The notes under the pieces were generated by a model, which did no database searches, had not been told where the DNA came from, and was given only the letters and a program-made list of their open reading frames with translations. A stretch of 64,000 bases of DNA, from contig NZ_VTAW01000011.1 in the NCBI RefSeq assembly GCF_008245225.1, positions 62,001 through 126,000 on the forward strand, in the 5' to 3' direction. Below, piece by piece: positions 15,826 to 24,978 of the stretch. Origin of the DNA: Natrialba swarupiae (GTDB lineage Archaea > Halobacteriota > Halobacteria > Halobacteriales > Natrialbaceae). The position numbers and the translations under genes were made by a program. Position 1 is the first letter of the stretch. Each line of letters begins with the position of its first letter.

Positions 15826-18800
15826 ATGCGTCGTGGTTCCGACGCCCTCACGAACGACGGTCTGTTCTCGGATGGGTATCTCGAGGCGGCGTACTCGAAG
15901 CCGGTTGACCGCCCCGACGACCCCGAAGACGAACGCCGGGCGATCGTCGCCGAGATCGCCGACGTCTGGAAACGCGAGCGATCGGACGCACCGACGTACG
16001 ACGTCGCCGACCTCGAGGAGGCGATCGTTCGGCCGATTCTCCGCGCCCTCGATGTTCCGTTCGTCCGCGACGACCGCGATCCCCCGGCCGACCGGCCACG
16101 ACGACGACCGGCGTACGCCATCGGCGACGGGGTTTCGTCCGTCGACGCGACGGACCCGCTCGAGCACGCGGTCGCCGTCGCGGACGTGCGGCGGTGGGGA
16201 CGGCCGTTCGACTCGCTCGCGTTCGGCGCTGACGGAGACGGTGGCTACGAGCGCCCGTTCGAACACCCGAGTCACCGAATGCGTGCCTTCATAACGGAGA
16301 CCTCCGCCCGCTGGGGAGTGCTCACGGACGGCAGACGGTGGCGACTCTACGCCGCAGATGGACGAGTCGACGACTACTGCGAGGTCGACCTCGAGGCGGC
16401 CCTCGAGGCGGACGACCGCGTCGCACTCGAGCAGTTCGTCCGCCTGTTCGGCGGCGACGCGTTCCGCGAGGGCGCAGACGGCGCGTGTCCGCTCGACGCC
16501 GCCTCGACCGAGAGCGAGGAACTCGCCCGCGAACGTGTCCGGACGCTCCGTACGGACGTCTGCCGTGCGGTCGTCGACCTCGCGAGCGAGCGGTCTACTG
16601 ACGGCGATCGTGCAAAAGTCGGTCCCGCCATCGACGCCAACGGGGTGGAACTCGAAGAGAGGTACGACCGCGCGGTTCGGGACGTCTTTCGGGATCTACT
16701 CGAGCGATACGTCGACCGGACGGCTACGATCGGTGGTGACTCCGACCAGCCGCCGATACCGTCGTTCGCCTCGGTAGCGGCCAGTGGCACACACTCGAGC
16801 AGTTCGGCGTCGACGCCGCTCGAGACCGACGTCCCCCTCCATCGCCTCGAGAGCAGCCACCTGGGTCGTCTCTACGAGTCGACGCTCGAGTACGAACTCG
16901 CGATCGCCGAGAGCGAGCGGCCGGCCGCGGACGGGGAGTACGCGCCCGTTCGTGAAGACGTCGAAGGGCGAGAGGGGCTCCGCCCCGGCGACGTCTACCT
17001 GACGGCCGACTCGGGCGAGCGAAAGGCGAGCGGATCGTACTACACCCCGGATCGAGTCGTCGAGTACGTCGTCGAGTCCACCCTCGGTCCGCTCGTCGAG
17101 GACGTTCGCGAGGGACTCGAGCGGGACGATCCGGCGTGTTCGGACGCGTTCGTCGACGCTCTCCTCGAGCGGGCGATCCTCGATCCGGCCACAGGAACGG
17201 GTCGGTTTCTGACGAGCGCGGCCGATTTCCTCGTCCGCGAAATCGTCTACAGTCGGGAACGCCACGCCGCACGACACGGGCTCGAGGCGGTCGATCCCGA
17301 ACGTGGCGTCGCGTGGGCCCGGCGTCGAGTCACCGCGGGGTGTCTCTACGGCGTCGACCTCGATCCCGTCGCGGTCGGCCTGGCGCGGGCCGCGCTGTGG
17401 GAGCGAGCCGGCGGGACGCCCGCGGTTCGCGACGCCCTCGAGTCCCACCTGCTCGCCGGTAACGCGCTCGTGGGGATGGACCGGAAACAGCTCGCCGACC
17501 TGGCATCGGCGCTGACCGACGATCCGTTCGAGCACGGCGAACCCGCGAGCGACCTCTTGCTCGAGCACAGCGAGTCCCTCGACCGTCTCGAGCGGATCGC
17601 GAACGTGGCGACGGCACAGCGCTTCGACGCCGATCCCGAAGGAGAGTCCGACGACGTGCCACCCGATGCGGTCGACCACCTCGTGTCGGCGGCGACGACC
17701 GAGGACGAGTACGAGTCTCTCGTCGGGACTGCCTGGTTCGAGGCCGCACAGCGACGCGCCGCCGTCGACCGGTACGTCCACTGGCCGCTCGCGTTTCCGG
17801 AGCGGTTCCTCGAGGCGAGCGACTCCGGTCGAGCGGAGCCCGGATTCGATGCCGTCGTCGGGAACCCGCCCTGGGTCGCGACGGCGGGACGTGCGGACAT
17901 CAGCGCGACGATCGACTCCACGCTCCGGTCGTATCTCTCGCGGTCGTTTGCGGCCACGGAGGGCCAGTTCGATCTCTACGTCGCCTTCCTCGAGCGTGCG
18001 GTTCGGCTGGCTCGTGACGGCCGCGTCGGGTTCGTCGTTCCCGATTCGATCCTGACCCGCGAGCAAAACGAGCCGATCCGGCGGCTCCTCATCGATCGGG
18101 CACCGCCGTCGCGAATCGTCCGGGTCGGGACCGTCTTCGAGGGCGTCGAGTCGGGTGCGGCGATCCTCGTCTGTGGGCCCGACTCGGGGACCGTCGCCTG
18201 CGGGGACGCGACGGAGAGCGACGAACTCGGGGAACGGGGGACGGCCGTCGTCGACGGCACGGCGCTCGAGGGAGTCGCGACCGAGGAGATCCCACTCGAG
18301 ACGTTCGCGAGCGAATCCGCCGCCCGGTTCCTGATCTACCTCGACGAGACGACGCGAACGATCCTCGATCGAATCGAGGCGTGGCCGTCGCTCTCGACGC
18401 TCGCCGAGATCGCACGTGGGGAGGAGGTGAGCAAGCGAGCGGCGCGTCTCGAGAACGAGCCGACGCCGGCGACGCAGCCGATCGCCCCTGGAAGCGCGAT
18501 CGTTCGGTACGGACTCGACGAGGCCGAACTCCGGTACGTCGACCCCGACGACCTCGAGAAGCGAGCCGACCAGTACCGAAGTCCGAAACTCGTCTTCAGG
18601 CAGACGAGCGACTCGCTGGTCGGAACGTACGATCCGGACGGGTTGGCGACGATCAAATCGGCGTACACCGTTCACCTCCGGCCCGAATCCATCTCAGAGA
18701 CGGTCGATCCGGTCGACGCGTACAAACACGTCCTCGGCCTGCTCAACTCGCCGCTGTTGAACTACTATCTCCGGTACAGACACACGGCCTACCGGTCGGT

Positions 18801-19551
18801 GTTCCCACAGATCAACCAGTCGACGTTCGAGTCGCTCCCGCTCGCGATGGGCGATGGACCCGATCCGGACCTCGTCTCCGCCGTCGACGCTCGGCTCGCA
18901 GCCACGGCCGAACGGAACGCGATCTCGGTGGATCTCGACGCGGCGCTCGGGGAGTACGACGACGGCACCCAACTGGACGCAGTTCCGGCGTATCGGGTCG
19001 AACCGGGCGTCGAGGGGACGATGCTCACCGAGACGACTACGGAGCGATCCGGACTCCGGATCGACTCGATCGAGACGAAACGTGATCGACGCCTCTGCCG
19101 GGACGGCGACGTGGTTACGCTATCGGTTCGACTTCGGTACAAGCCAGCGGACGACGGCACCGACACGGACCGGTGGGGGTACGCGACGACCGACCCAGTG
19201 CCGACGATCAGGTTCGTCGGTGTCGACGACGACCTCGCGCTGGCACTCGAGACGTTCGTCCCGCACGCCGTCGAGGTGGGCGACGGGTTCGCCGGCTTCA
19301 GGGCGGCCGCGACGCGAACGATCACGCCCCTCGATCGGTTGAACGCACTTACGCTCCCCCGTCTCGATCAGGTCGCCGCCGATCTCTCACGGGTCGTCGA
19401 GCGTCGCGAGCGGGCGAAGAAACTGGACGAACGTATCGCGTCGATCGACCGTCGGATTCACGAGCGCGTCTGCTCGCTCTACGACGTCCCAGCAAGCGAA
19501 CGAGAACGCGTTCTGCGAGAGTGTGGAGCCGACTCCGATCCGTCCAGCTAG
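15826..19551 (+). CDS. Eco57I-like restriction-modification enzyme (type IIG/IIL-like)
   Basis: A 1241-residue single-chain enzyme. An N-terminal region (~100-185) resembles the nuclease part of this class (AVAVADVRRWGRPF, ARWGVLTDGRRWRLY). The methylase core follows: GSYYTPDRVVEYVV, SAM-binding ILDPATGTGRFL near residue 452, VDLDPVAVGLARAALWE, and catalytic VVGNPPWV near residue 680, i.e. an N6-adenine methyltransferase. The rest (~900-1241) is probably target recognition plus helical C-terminus. Where related proteins usually have a Lys in ADAKRWGRP, this one has Arg (ADVRRWGRP), so the nuclease may be weakened. No separate specificity subunit is nearby. Its stop overlaps that of the next gene at CTAG. 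Confidence 0.85.
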   Translation: MRRGSDALTNDGLFSDGYLEAAYSKPVDRPDDPEDERRAIVAEIADVWKRERSDAPTYDVADLEEAIVRPILRALDVPFVRDDRDPPADRPRRRPAYAIGDGVSSVDATDPLEHAVAVADVRRWGRPFDSLAFGADGDGGYERPFEHPSHRMRAFITETSARWGVLTDGRRWRLYAADGRVDDYCEVDLEAALEADDRVALEQFVRLFGGDAFREGADGACPLDAASTESEELARERVRTLRTDVCRAVVDLASERSTDGDRAKVGPAIDANGVELEERYDRAVRDVFRDLLERYVDRTATIGGDSDQPPIPSFASVAASGTHSSSSASTPLETDVPLHRLESSHLGRLYESTLEYELAIAESERPAADGEYAPVREDVEGREGLRPGDVYLTADSGERKASGSYYTPDRVVEYVVESTLGPLVEDVREGLERDDPACSDAFVDALLERAILDPATGTGRFLTSAADFLVREIVYSRERHAARHGLEAVDPERGVAWARRRVTAGCLYGVDLDPVAVGLARAALWERAGGTPAVRDALESHLLAGNALVGMDRKQLADLASALTDDPFEHGEPASDLLLEHSESLDRLERIANVATAQRFDADPEGESDDVPPDAVDHLVSAATTEDEYESLVGTAWFEAAQRRAAVDRYVHWPLAFPERFLEASDSGRAEPGFDAVVGNPPWVATAGRADISATIDSTLRSYLSRSFAATEGQFDLYVAFLERAVRLARDGRVGFVVPDSILTREQNEPIRRLLIDRAPPSRIVRVGTVFEGVESGAAILVCGPDSGTVACGDATESDELGERGTAVVDGTALEGVATEEIPLETFASESAARFLIYLDETTRTILDRIEAWPSLSTLAEIARGEEVSKRAARLENEPTPATQPIAPGSAIVRYGLDEAELRYVDPDDLEKRADQYRSPKLVFRQTSDSLVGTYDPDGLATIKSAYTVHLRPESISETVDPVDAYKHVLGLLNSPLLNYYLRYRHTAYRSVFPQINQSTFESLPLAMGDGPDPDLVSAVDARLAATAERNAISVDLDAALGEYDDGTQLDAVPAYRVEPGVEGTMLTETTTERSGLRIDSIETKRDRRLCRDGDVVTLSVRLRYKPADDGTDTDRWGYATTDPVPTIRFVGVDDDLALALETFVPHAVEVGDGFAGFRAAATRTITPLDRLNALTLPRLDQVAADLSRVVERRERAKKLDERIASIDRRIHERVCSLYDVPASERERVLRECGADSDPSS

Positions 19552-19859
19552 ATCGAGGACTCGGTGTCTACCGTCCCGGATGCGTCGGTTCGACGAACGG
19601 TGTCGACGAGCGTAATCTCGATCCCATCGCCGCTCCGTTCGAGCAGAACCGTTCGACCGCCGTAGACGAATTCGATCTCGAGTGACTCCGTGGTCGATCC
19701 ACAGACTGCATCGAGGCCGTCGGGGTCGATCACCTCGTACAGCGGCTCGAGTTCGATCGGGTCCACGCCGTCTGTCCGGGCGATCAGGTCGACGATAGCC
19801 ATGCTCGGTCGGATGTCGTCGGAGGGACTCACTGTCGTCGAGGGTCGGTTCTGGTTCAT
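19548..19859 (-). CDS. HalOD1 output-domain protein
   Basis: A 103-residue stand-alone HalOD1 domain: PSMAIVDLIARTDGVDPIEL, then LYEVIDPDGLDAVC and a strand pair (LEIEFVYGGRTVLL). HalOD1 is found in haloarchaeal response-regulator-type proteins as an output module of unproven target. No receiver domain is attached here. Its TAG stop overlaps the TAG stop of the convergent restriction-modification gene within the palindrome CTAG. A TATA element (19886-19895) lies about 30 bases before the ATG. Confidence 0.8.
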   Translation of the reverse strand: MNQNRPSTTVSPSDDIRPSMAIVDLIARTDGVDPIELEPLYEVIDPDGLDAVCGSTTESLEIEFVYGGRTVLLERSGDGIEITLVDTVRRTDASGTVDTESSI

Positions 19860-19885
19860 GAATGGTGATGTCGGGTCCGCCAGTA

Positions 19886-19895
19886 AAGAATATAC
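19886..19895 (-). promoter_or_regulatory. TATA element of HalOD1 gene
   Basis: On the minus strand GTATATTCTT, 27-36 bases before the ATG at 19859. The rest of 19896-20081 shows no gene that I can support. Confidence 0.45.
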
Positions 19896-20081
19896 CCCAA
19901 TATTCCATCGACGAGCCGTCCGGGAAAATTAACGTTCCGGGAGCCCGAATTACGGAATTGGGGTGCCACCAGCGGTTCTGTTGTCGTTTGATCGGTGTCT
20001 TCACGTAAACACGTTTCGGTACGGAGCGTCCCGCCAGAGAGTGAGACGATCGAACCGAGTGGCTGACGGCGTCTGATTGGG

Positions 20082-20279
20082 GTGTATGCGGTGGAACCAG
20101 ACTGCCAGCCAGATTCCGACCCGACCGAACCGCCTCGCTACGACCGAGACGATACCGCCGAGTCCGTCGTCTCGGACGCCGACCGTGTGCCGAAAGCGAC
20201 CGAAAACGTCGTGCTTCGCCAGTGGCGACGTCTGGGTGAATCCACACCGCAGTCGACTCCTGGCTATACGATTTTATGA
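20082..20279 (+). CDS. Possible small acidic protein (doubtful)
   Basis: A 65-codon frame from GTG at 20082, rich in Asp and Glu at the N-terminus (VEPDCQPDSDPTEPPRYDRD) with a basic WRRLGE segment near the end. Composition fits a haloarchaeal gene, but there is no known family and the start is weak. It ends 41 bases before the next gene and could equally be leader sequence for that operon. Confidence 0.3.
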   Translation: MYAVEPDCQPDSDPTEPPRYDRDDTAESVVSDADRVPKATENVVLRQWRRLGESTPQSTPGYTIL

Positions 20280-20320
20280 CTGGCCCGCCTACGTCCGATG
20301 GGCGTCGCCCCAGCACACCC

Positions 20321-20470
20321 ATGAGCTACACGTTAGAGATCAGCGACGACCTCAAGGAACGACTCGACGATCACCTGGAGGAAGACGAGACACACGAGGA
20401 GTTCATCGAGGAACTCGTCTCGATCTACGAGACCGAGGGGGCGTTCCTCCAGGAAGGATACTCGGAGTGA
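20321..20470 (+). CDS. DUF7557-like 49-residue protein
   Basis: A tiny protein, MSYTLEISDDLKERLDDHLE and onward, predicted as a strand followed by two helices. This is similar in outline to ribbon-helix-helix antitoxins and to the haloarchaeal small family I know as DUF7557. No toxin-like gene is beside it. Its TGA stop is one base from the ATG of the broken triose-phosphate-isomerase paralogue, so they form one transcription unit. Confidence 0.65.
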   Translation: MSYTLEISDDLKERLDDHLEEDETHEEFIEELVSIYETEGAFLQEGYSE

Positions 20471-20471
20471 G

Positions 20472-21159
20472 ATGGGCCTCGAGTATCCTCACTTCTTGAT
20501 CAACTTCAAATCGACAGCGGCGACGGTCGGACGGGACGGCCTCGCGTTCGCGGAGACGATCGACCGCGTGAGCGCGGACACCGGCCGCCGGTTCGTCGTC
20601 TCGCCACACCACTCCGACATTCGGCTGATCACCGACCGGACTTCGCTTCCAGTCGTCGCGCAGTCGGCGACCCCGGCCGCGACCAGCGAGACGGGTGCGG
20701 TCACCTGCGAGGCGGTCGCCGCCGCGGGCGCGGACGGAATCTTCGTCAATCCACCCGGAGAATCCGACGCCGTTTACGGCCGTCGCACGCACCGTCGAGC
20801 GGTGTTCGGAGTTGGGACTCGAGTCGATCGTCTGCGCGACCGATCGCCGGACGGCGCGGGCTGCACTCACACTCGAGCCGGACTGTCTGCTGTTCGAACG
20901 GCCGGCCGACGTCGCGGCGGACGACGCGACGATCCGAAGCGAGCCCGCACGGATCGACGCGATCGTCGACCTCGTCTCCCGCGAGCGACCCGAAACCGCC
21001 GTGTTCGTCGGGGGTGGCATTCGGACGGCTGCCGACGTCGAGCGCGCGTTCGATCTCGGCGTCGACGCGACCGGCGCAGCGTCGGCCGCCCTCGAGGCCG
21101 ACGACCGCGAGGCGTGGCTCCGGTCGATCGCGGCGGCGATTCCGCAATCTCTCGAGTGA
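20472..21159 (+). pseudogene. Triose-phosphate isomerase paralogue, disrupted by a single-base frameshift
   Basis: The first frame encodes the start of a TIM barrel (EYPHFLINFKST with the Asn-x-Lys pair, VVSPHHSDIRLI, and GADGIFVN). At 20751-20752 one extra C breaks the frame; removing it gives FVNHPENPTPFTAVARTVER and joins smoothly to the second frame, LESIVCATDRRTARAALTLE to VFVGGGIRTAADVERAF and the end at 21159. Catalytic-type residues (Lys, the His of NHPE, Glu in LLFERP, the phosphate loop GGGIRT) are all still there. It is therefore a recent pseudogene or a sequence error. Restored length is about 229 residues, right for an archaeal TPI. The substrate of this paralogue is unknown. Confidence 0.75.
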
Positions 21160-21190
21160 GTACGTCGGTAAATCGTTACAGTAACCCGCC

Positions 21191-22516
21191 TCAGTGATCC
21201 TCGTCGGGGTGTTCCCGAAGGTGTTCGATCGCGTGAAGTTCGACGACGGGGACGACTTTGGCGACGAGCAAGAAGAACAACACCACCATTCCGATCGTGC
21301 CGATCACCGAGGCGATCTCGATCAGACTCGGAAAGTAGACGCCGGGTGTCGCGCCGTAGATATCGAAGGTGGGGTACATCAGCCCCTCGACGACGAACAG
21401 GATCTTCTCGAGTAGCGTCGCCGTGAGGATGGCGACACCAGCGACGACGGCGCGGCGTTTCGCGAACAGCGAGGGTCGGATGGTCTGGGCGAAGATGTAC
21501 GCGAGGACGATCGCGACCAGCGCCATCGAGACGATGTAGATCGGATGCTCGAGGGTTGCAGCCCAGGCGTAGTCCATATCGACCGGCGGGAAGAACGTGC
21601 CGGCGGTGACCTGCTGTAACTGGAGCCAGAGAAAGAGGAGGCTGAAGAAGCCGAGCCACAGCGTCAGTCCCCGGAAGATGTCGTCGGTGATGATGTGATC
21701 CCAGTCGTACGCCCGGCGAAAGCCGTACGAGAGGAGGATGACGCCGCTGATCGCCGACGTCAGCGCGATCGTCAGGAACTGGGGGCCCTGCACACCGCCG
21801 AACCAGCGGGGATAGGTCGGAAGCAACGCGAACAGCCACGGAATCACCCCGCCGTGGAGCAACAGCGGCGCCATGATGATGATCGCCAGCGCGAGCCACC
21901 AGACCATCCGCTGGACGACCTCGTCTTCCCGTTCGGAGTAGCCGACCGTCAACAGCGAGTAGATCGGTCCGAAGTGATCCGGGAGGTCGTCTCGCAGCCG
22001 ACTGACGTCGTAGCGCAGCGTCAACATGAGATACGTTGCGGTCAACACGAAGTAGGCCGTAATGACCGTCACGTCCCACACGAGCGGCGAGCCGTGAATG
22101 GTGATGTGGTAGTGTCCGACGATGCTCGTGACCATCCGATCGGGCCGCCCCAGGTGAACGACGATGTAGAAGCCGGCCGCCGAGAGTCCGGCGATCGTCA
22201 ACAGTTCGGCGAGTCTGGCGACCGGCATGTACCGATCCATGCCGAGCAGGCGGACGGCCGCCGAGAGGATGATTCCGCCGTGGGCGATGCCGACCCACCA
22301 GATGAACGCGCCGATGTAGACACCCCACGTGACGCCACCGCCGGTCCCCCAGTCGGACAGCGCCGTAACGACCATCCCTTCGTACAGCTGGTAGAGCCAG
22401 CCCAGCAGAAACAGCGCGAACGCGAGCCCCGCGACGGCTGCCAACGCGTAGTACTTCGTCGACGTCTGTTGCATCGGCCTGAGGATGTCGGCCTCACTCG
22501 GCGATTTCGTACTCAT
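21191..22516 (-). CDS. NrfD/PsrC-family membrane quinone oxidoreductase subunit
   Basis: A 441-residue integral membrane protein with about ten helices, matching the NrfD/PsrC family that exchanges electrons between quinones and a Fe-S partner. Typical segments are GVYIGAFIWWVGIAHGGIIL, HLGRPDRM and HGGVIPWLFAL. In known systems it is paired with a four-cluster ferredoxin and a molybdopterin or cytochrome subunit; none is seen on either side here, so it is an orphan or serves partners elsewhere. The start at 22516 gives MSTKSPSEADIL. It is downstream of the FAD oxidoreductase gene on the same strand, with a 212-base gap. Confidence 0.85.
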   Translation of the reverse strand: MSTKSPSEADILRPMQQTSTKYYALAAVAGLAFALFLLGWLYQLYEGMVVTALSDWGTGGGVTWGVYIGAFIWWVGIAHGGIILSAAVRLLGMDRYMPVARLAELLTIAGLSAAGFYIVVHLGRPDRMVTSIVGHYHITIHGSPLVWDVTVITAYFVLTATYLMLTLRYDVSRLRDDLPDHFGPIYSLLTVGYSEREDEVVQRMVWWLALAIIIMAPLLLHGGVIPWLFALLPTYPRWFGGVQGPQFLTIALTSAISGVILLSYGFRRAYDWDHIITDDIFRGLTLWLGFFSLLFLWLQLQQVTAGTFFPPVDMDYAWAATLEHPIYIVSMALVAIVLAYIFAQTIRPSLFAKRRAVVAGVAILTATLLEKILFVVEGLMYPTFDIYGATPGVYFPSLIEIASVIGTIGMVVLFFLLVAKVVPVVELHAIEHLREHPDEDH

Positions 22517-22728
22517 TGTGACCGAATCCCGAAGACGTATTCCGGCCACGACTTTCGAACCGGACGTTGCAATCGCAGGCCCGTTTCCTCGAGTCACCGT
22601 AGAGACTGGCCGTACAGCTGTGACAATCACACGATCGCTACGCTCCCGGCAGTCCATCCGGCGGGAAACACCCACACGGGCGGAGACTCGTTCGCAAACG
22701 GGTTCGGCGGTTCAGTTCGCTCGCCGCG

Positions 22729-23973
22729 TTACTGTTCTTGGCTCTGGGCGGGCGCTAACTCGTCGAGGTCGACGGATTTCTTCATGAGAACGTCGGCTTG
22801 GTCGGCGACGACACGCTGTTCGCGCATCAGCTGTTTGAAGTTGCTCTGTGGGGAGAGATCGCCGATCAGGACGCCGCCGACGATCTTGCCGTCTTTGAAC
22901 GCGACACGCCGCCACTCGGTGTCGCTGTAGCGGCGTTCGGCGTGTTCGTCGCCGAGCGTCGGGTGACCGAAGGAGAGAAACGGGAAGTCGAAGTGGGTAA
23001 TCGAGTACGAGGAGACCCACTCGAAGACTTCGTCCTCGTCGTCGGCAGCCATGTTGACCGCCGCGACGCGACCCTGCTCTTTTGCCGACCCCCACGAGCC
23101 GTTCTGTGCCTGCTGGTCGAGCAAGACGTCGTAGAATCGCGTGATGTCGCCGGCCGCGTAGACGTCCTCGACGTTCGTCTGCATGTACTCGTCGACGACG
23201 ATCCCGTTGTCCTCCTCGAGGCCCGCGCCGCGGAGGAACTCGGTGTTGAACGTCAATCCGATCGCGACGCCGGCCCAGTCGCATTCGTACCGGTCGCCGT
23301 TCGGATCGATCGCGGCGGTCACGTGACCGTCGTCGTCGGTTTCGAACTGGCCGACGCCGCTGTCGAACACCGGTTCGACGCCGACGTCGCGCATTCCGTC
23401 GTGCATGATCTCCGCGCCGTCGGCCGAGAGCGCGTAGCGCCACCAGCGATCGCCACGCATGAGGTACTTTCCGGAGACGCCCTGTGCGCCACAGACCGCC
23501 GCGAAGTCGATTCCGAGGAGACCGGCACCGACGACGACGGCTTCCTCGCCGGCTTCGGCGCTCTCGCGGATTCGCCGTGCGTCCTGGAACGTCCAGAAGT
23601 GGTGGATTCCGTCGGCGTCACTGTTCTCGACCGGAAGCTGGGTCGGCGTCCCGCCCGTCGCGACCAGCAGTTTGTCGTAGGGGATGTCCTCACCCTGGTG
23701 GATGCGAACGATCTTCTCGTCGGTGTCGACCGACGTTACGTGCGTGTTGAGCGAGAGATCGATGTCGCGCTCGTCGTACCACTCCTCCTCGTGAATCGAG
23801 ATCGGCGCTTCGGGGAGTTTCCCTTTCGCGTGTTCTTTGATGAGAATCCGGTTGTACAGTGGCTCCCCCTCATCGGTGATGACGGTAATCTCCGAATCCG
23901 GGTCTTCCTCCCGGAGGGTCTCGGCAGCCGAACTGCCCGAGATCCCGTCACCGATGATGACGTACTGGGTCAT
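22729..23973 (-). CDS. NAD(P)/FAD-dependent oxidoreductase, NirB/rubredoxin-reductase type
   Basis: A 414-residue class I pyridine-nucleotide oxidoreductase. The FAD-binding start VIIGDGISGSSAAETL, a second Rossmann motif VVVGAGLLGID near residue 148, and the FAD-binding DVYAAGDITRF near residue 275 are clear. The C-terminal region (GDEHAERRYSDTEWRRVAF) resembles that of NirB and rubredoxin reductases. It should pass electrons from NAD(P)H to a small redox protein or enzyme. The neighbouring NrfD-like gene makes a respiratory or detoxifying link plausible but unproven. Confidence 0.85.
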   Translation of the reverse strand: MTQYVIIGDGISGSSAAETLREEDPDSEITVITDEGEPLYNRILIKEHAKGKLPEAPISIHEEEWYDERDIDLSLNTHVTSVDTDEKIVRIHQGEDIPYDKLLVATGGTPTQLPVENSDADGIHHFWTFQDARRIRESAEAGEEAVVVGAGLLGIDFAAVCGAQGVSGKYLMRGDRWWRYALSADGAEIMHDGMRDVGVEPVFDSGVGQFETDDDGHVTAAIDPNGDRYECDWAGVAIGLTFNTEFLRGAGLEEDNGIVVDEYMQTNVEDVYAAGDITRFYDVLLDQQAQNGSWGSAKEQGRVAAVNMAADDEDEVFEWVSSYSITHFDFPFLSFGHPTLGDEHAERRYSDTEWRRVAFKDGKIVGGVLIGDLSPQSNFKQLMREQRVVADQADVLMKKSVDLDELAPAQSQEQ

Positions 23974-24228
23974 ATTTGGACCGTTCGTAATGCGGGTTAA
24001 AGTGGGTTGCTATCTCGTCTATTTTGCCTCCCCTGGGGAACTGATCGGACGATTGTCCGCCCGAACCGAATACGTTCACCCAATCATATAGTTCGATGCG
24101 TCATATCGCAGGCGTTGTTATCGTTATAATTGTCACCGCTCTCGGCTCCGAGAGAAGTCGACTGCGTATCGTGGCTGGTCACACCGGCGTCCGAACCGCT
24201 CTTTACGCTAGCCGCCCTACGCCGAGTC

Positions 24229-24828
24229 ATGAAACTCCACCAGAACGCGCGCCACTTCGCCTCACGCAAGGCTCTCGAGACGCCGGTCGTCCGCTCGGTC
24301 GCGACGTCGGGTCTCGTCCGCCTGCACACGCGAGTATTCCTCGGCAAGGCCGATCCGGCCCACGCCGACGAACGCGAGGCCCACCTCGACGGACTCTTCG
24401 AGGCGACGGTCGATAGCTACCTCCGGGCGCTTCAGGATGGTTACTCGGAGGCCCAAGCCCGCGAGATCACACACATCCAGGCGAACTTCGACTTCTACAA
24501 CCACGGCTGGACCGAGATGATGGAGTTTCCGACGGACGAACTCGAGTCCCATTACGACCGCTACGGCGACTTCTTCGAGCGCTGGGACGTCACGATCGAC
24601 GACCCACTCGGCCAGTTTGCGCCACCCGAGGGGCTACCGGAGGCACCGTCCACGCCCGAGCGACTCGAGGATCCGGACCACCCCCACGCGGAGGGCGGGT
24701 TCGCGGACGACGTCTACGTCGAAACCGAGGAGGGCGAGCTAGTCGTCGGCGATCGAGACGACATCGACGCCGACGAGGTCGACGTTTCGCAGGCGGTTGG
24801 AGTCGACGACGATCCAACCAGCGAGTAG
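24229..24828 (+). CDS. DUF6149-type conserved protein
   Basis: A 199-residue soluble protein beginning MKLHQNARHFASRKALETPV, with a helical conserved region up to about residue 115 (ITHIQANFDFYNHGWTEMME) and an acidic, Pro-rich tail. It matches the haloarchaeal family DUF6149, function unknown. The ATG at 24229 is favoured because the family starts MKxHQN. It stands alone between genes on opposite and same strands. Confidence 0.75.
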   Translation: MKLHQNARHFASRKALETPVVRSVATSGLVRLHTRVFLGKADPAHADEREAHLDGLFEATVDSYLRALQDGYSEAQAREITHIQANFDFYNHGWTEMMEFPTDELESHYDRYGDFFERWDVTIDDPLGQFAPPEGLPEAPSTPERLEDPDHPHAEGGFADDVYVETEEGELVVGDRDDIDADEVDVSQAVGVDDDPTSE

Positions 24829-24978
24829 TTCGTCGAGACGACGAATCGAGCCCCGCAGACGAGCGAACGCAGACGGGTCGGGCATCGTTCGAATCGACAC
24901 CGTTCGTATCTACCGTTTCACATCTGGGGGGAGACTTCCAAGCGGCTAAGTGCGCTGCGTGCCGGGAACACGTAACGA

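Noticed and set aside
16696-18675. 659-codon open frame antisense to the restriction-modification gene
   Set aside because: The methylase motifs on the plus strand identify the true gene; the antisense product is an Arg/Asp/Val-rich shadow.
20695-21159. The second half of the triose-phosphate-isomerase paralogue as an independent gene
   Set aside because: Its first 25 residues are an out-of-frame translation of the barrel's first half, and it lacks half of a barrel; the single-base frameshift explains it better.
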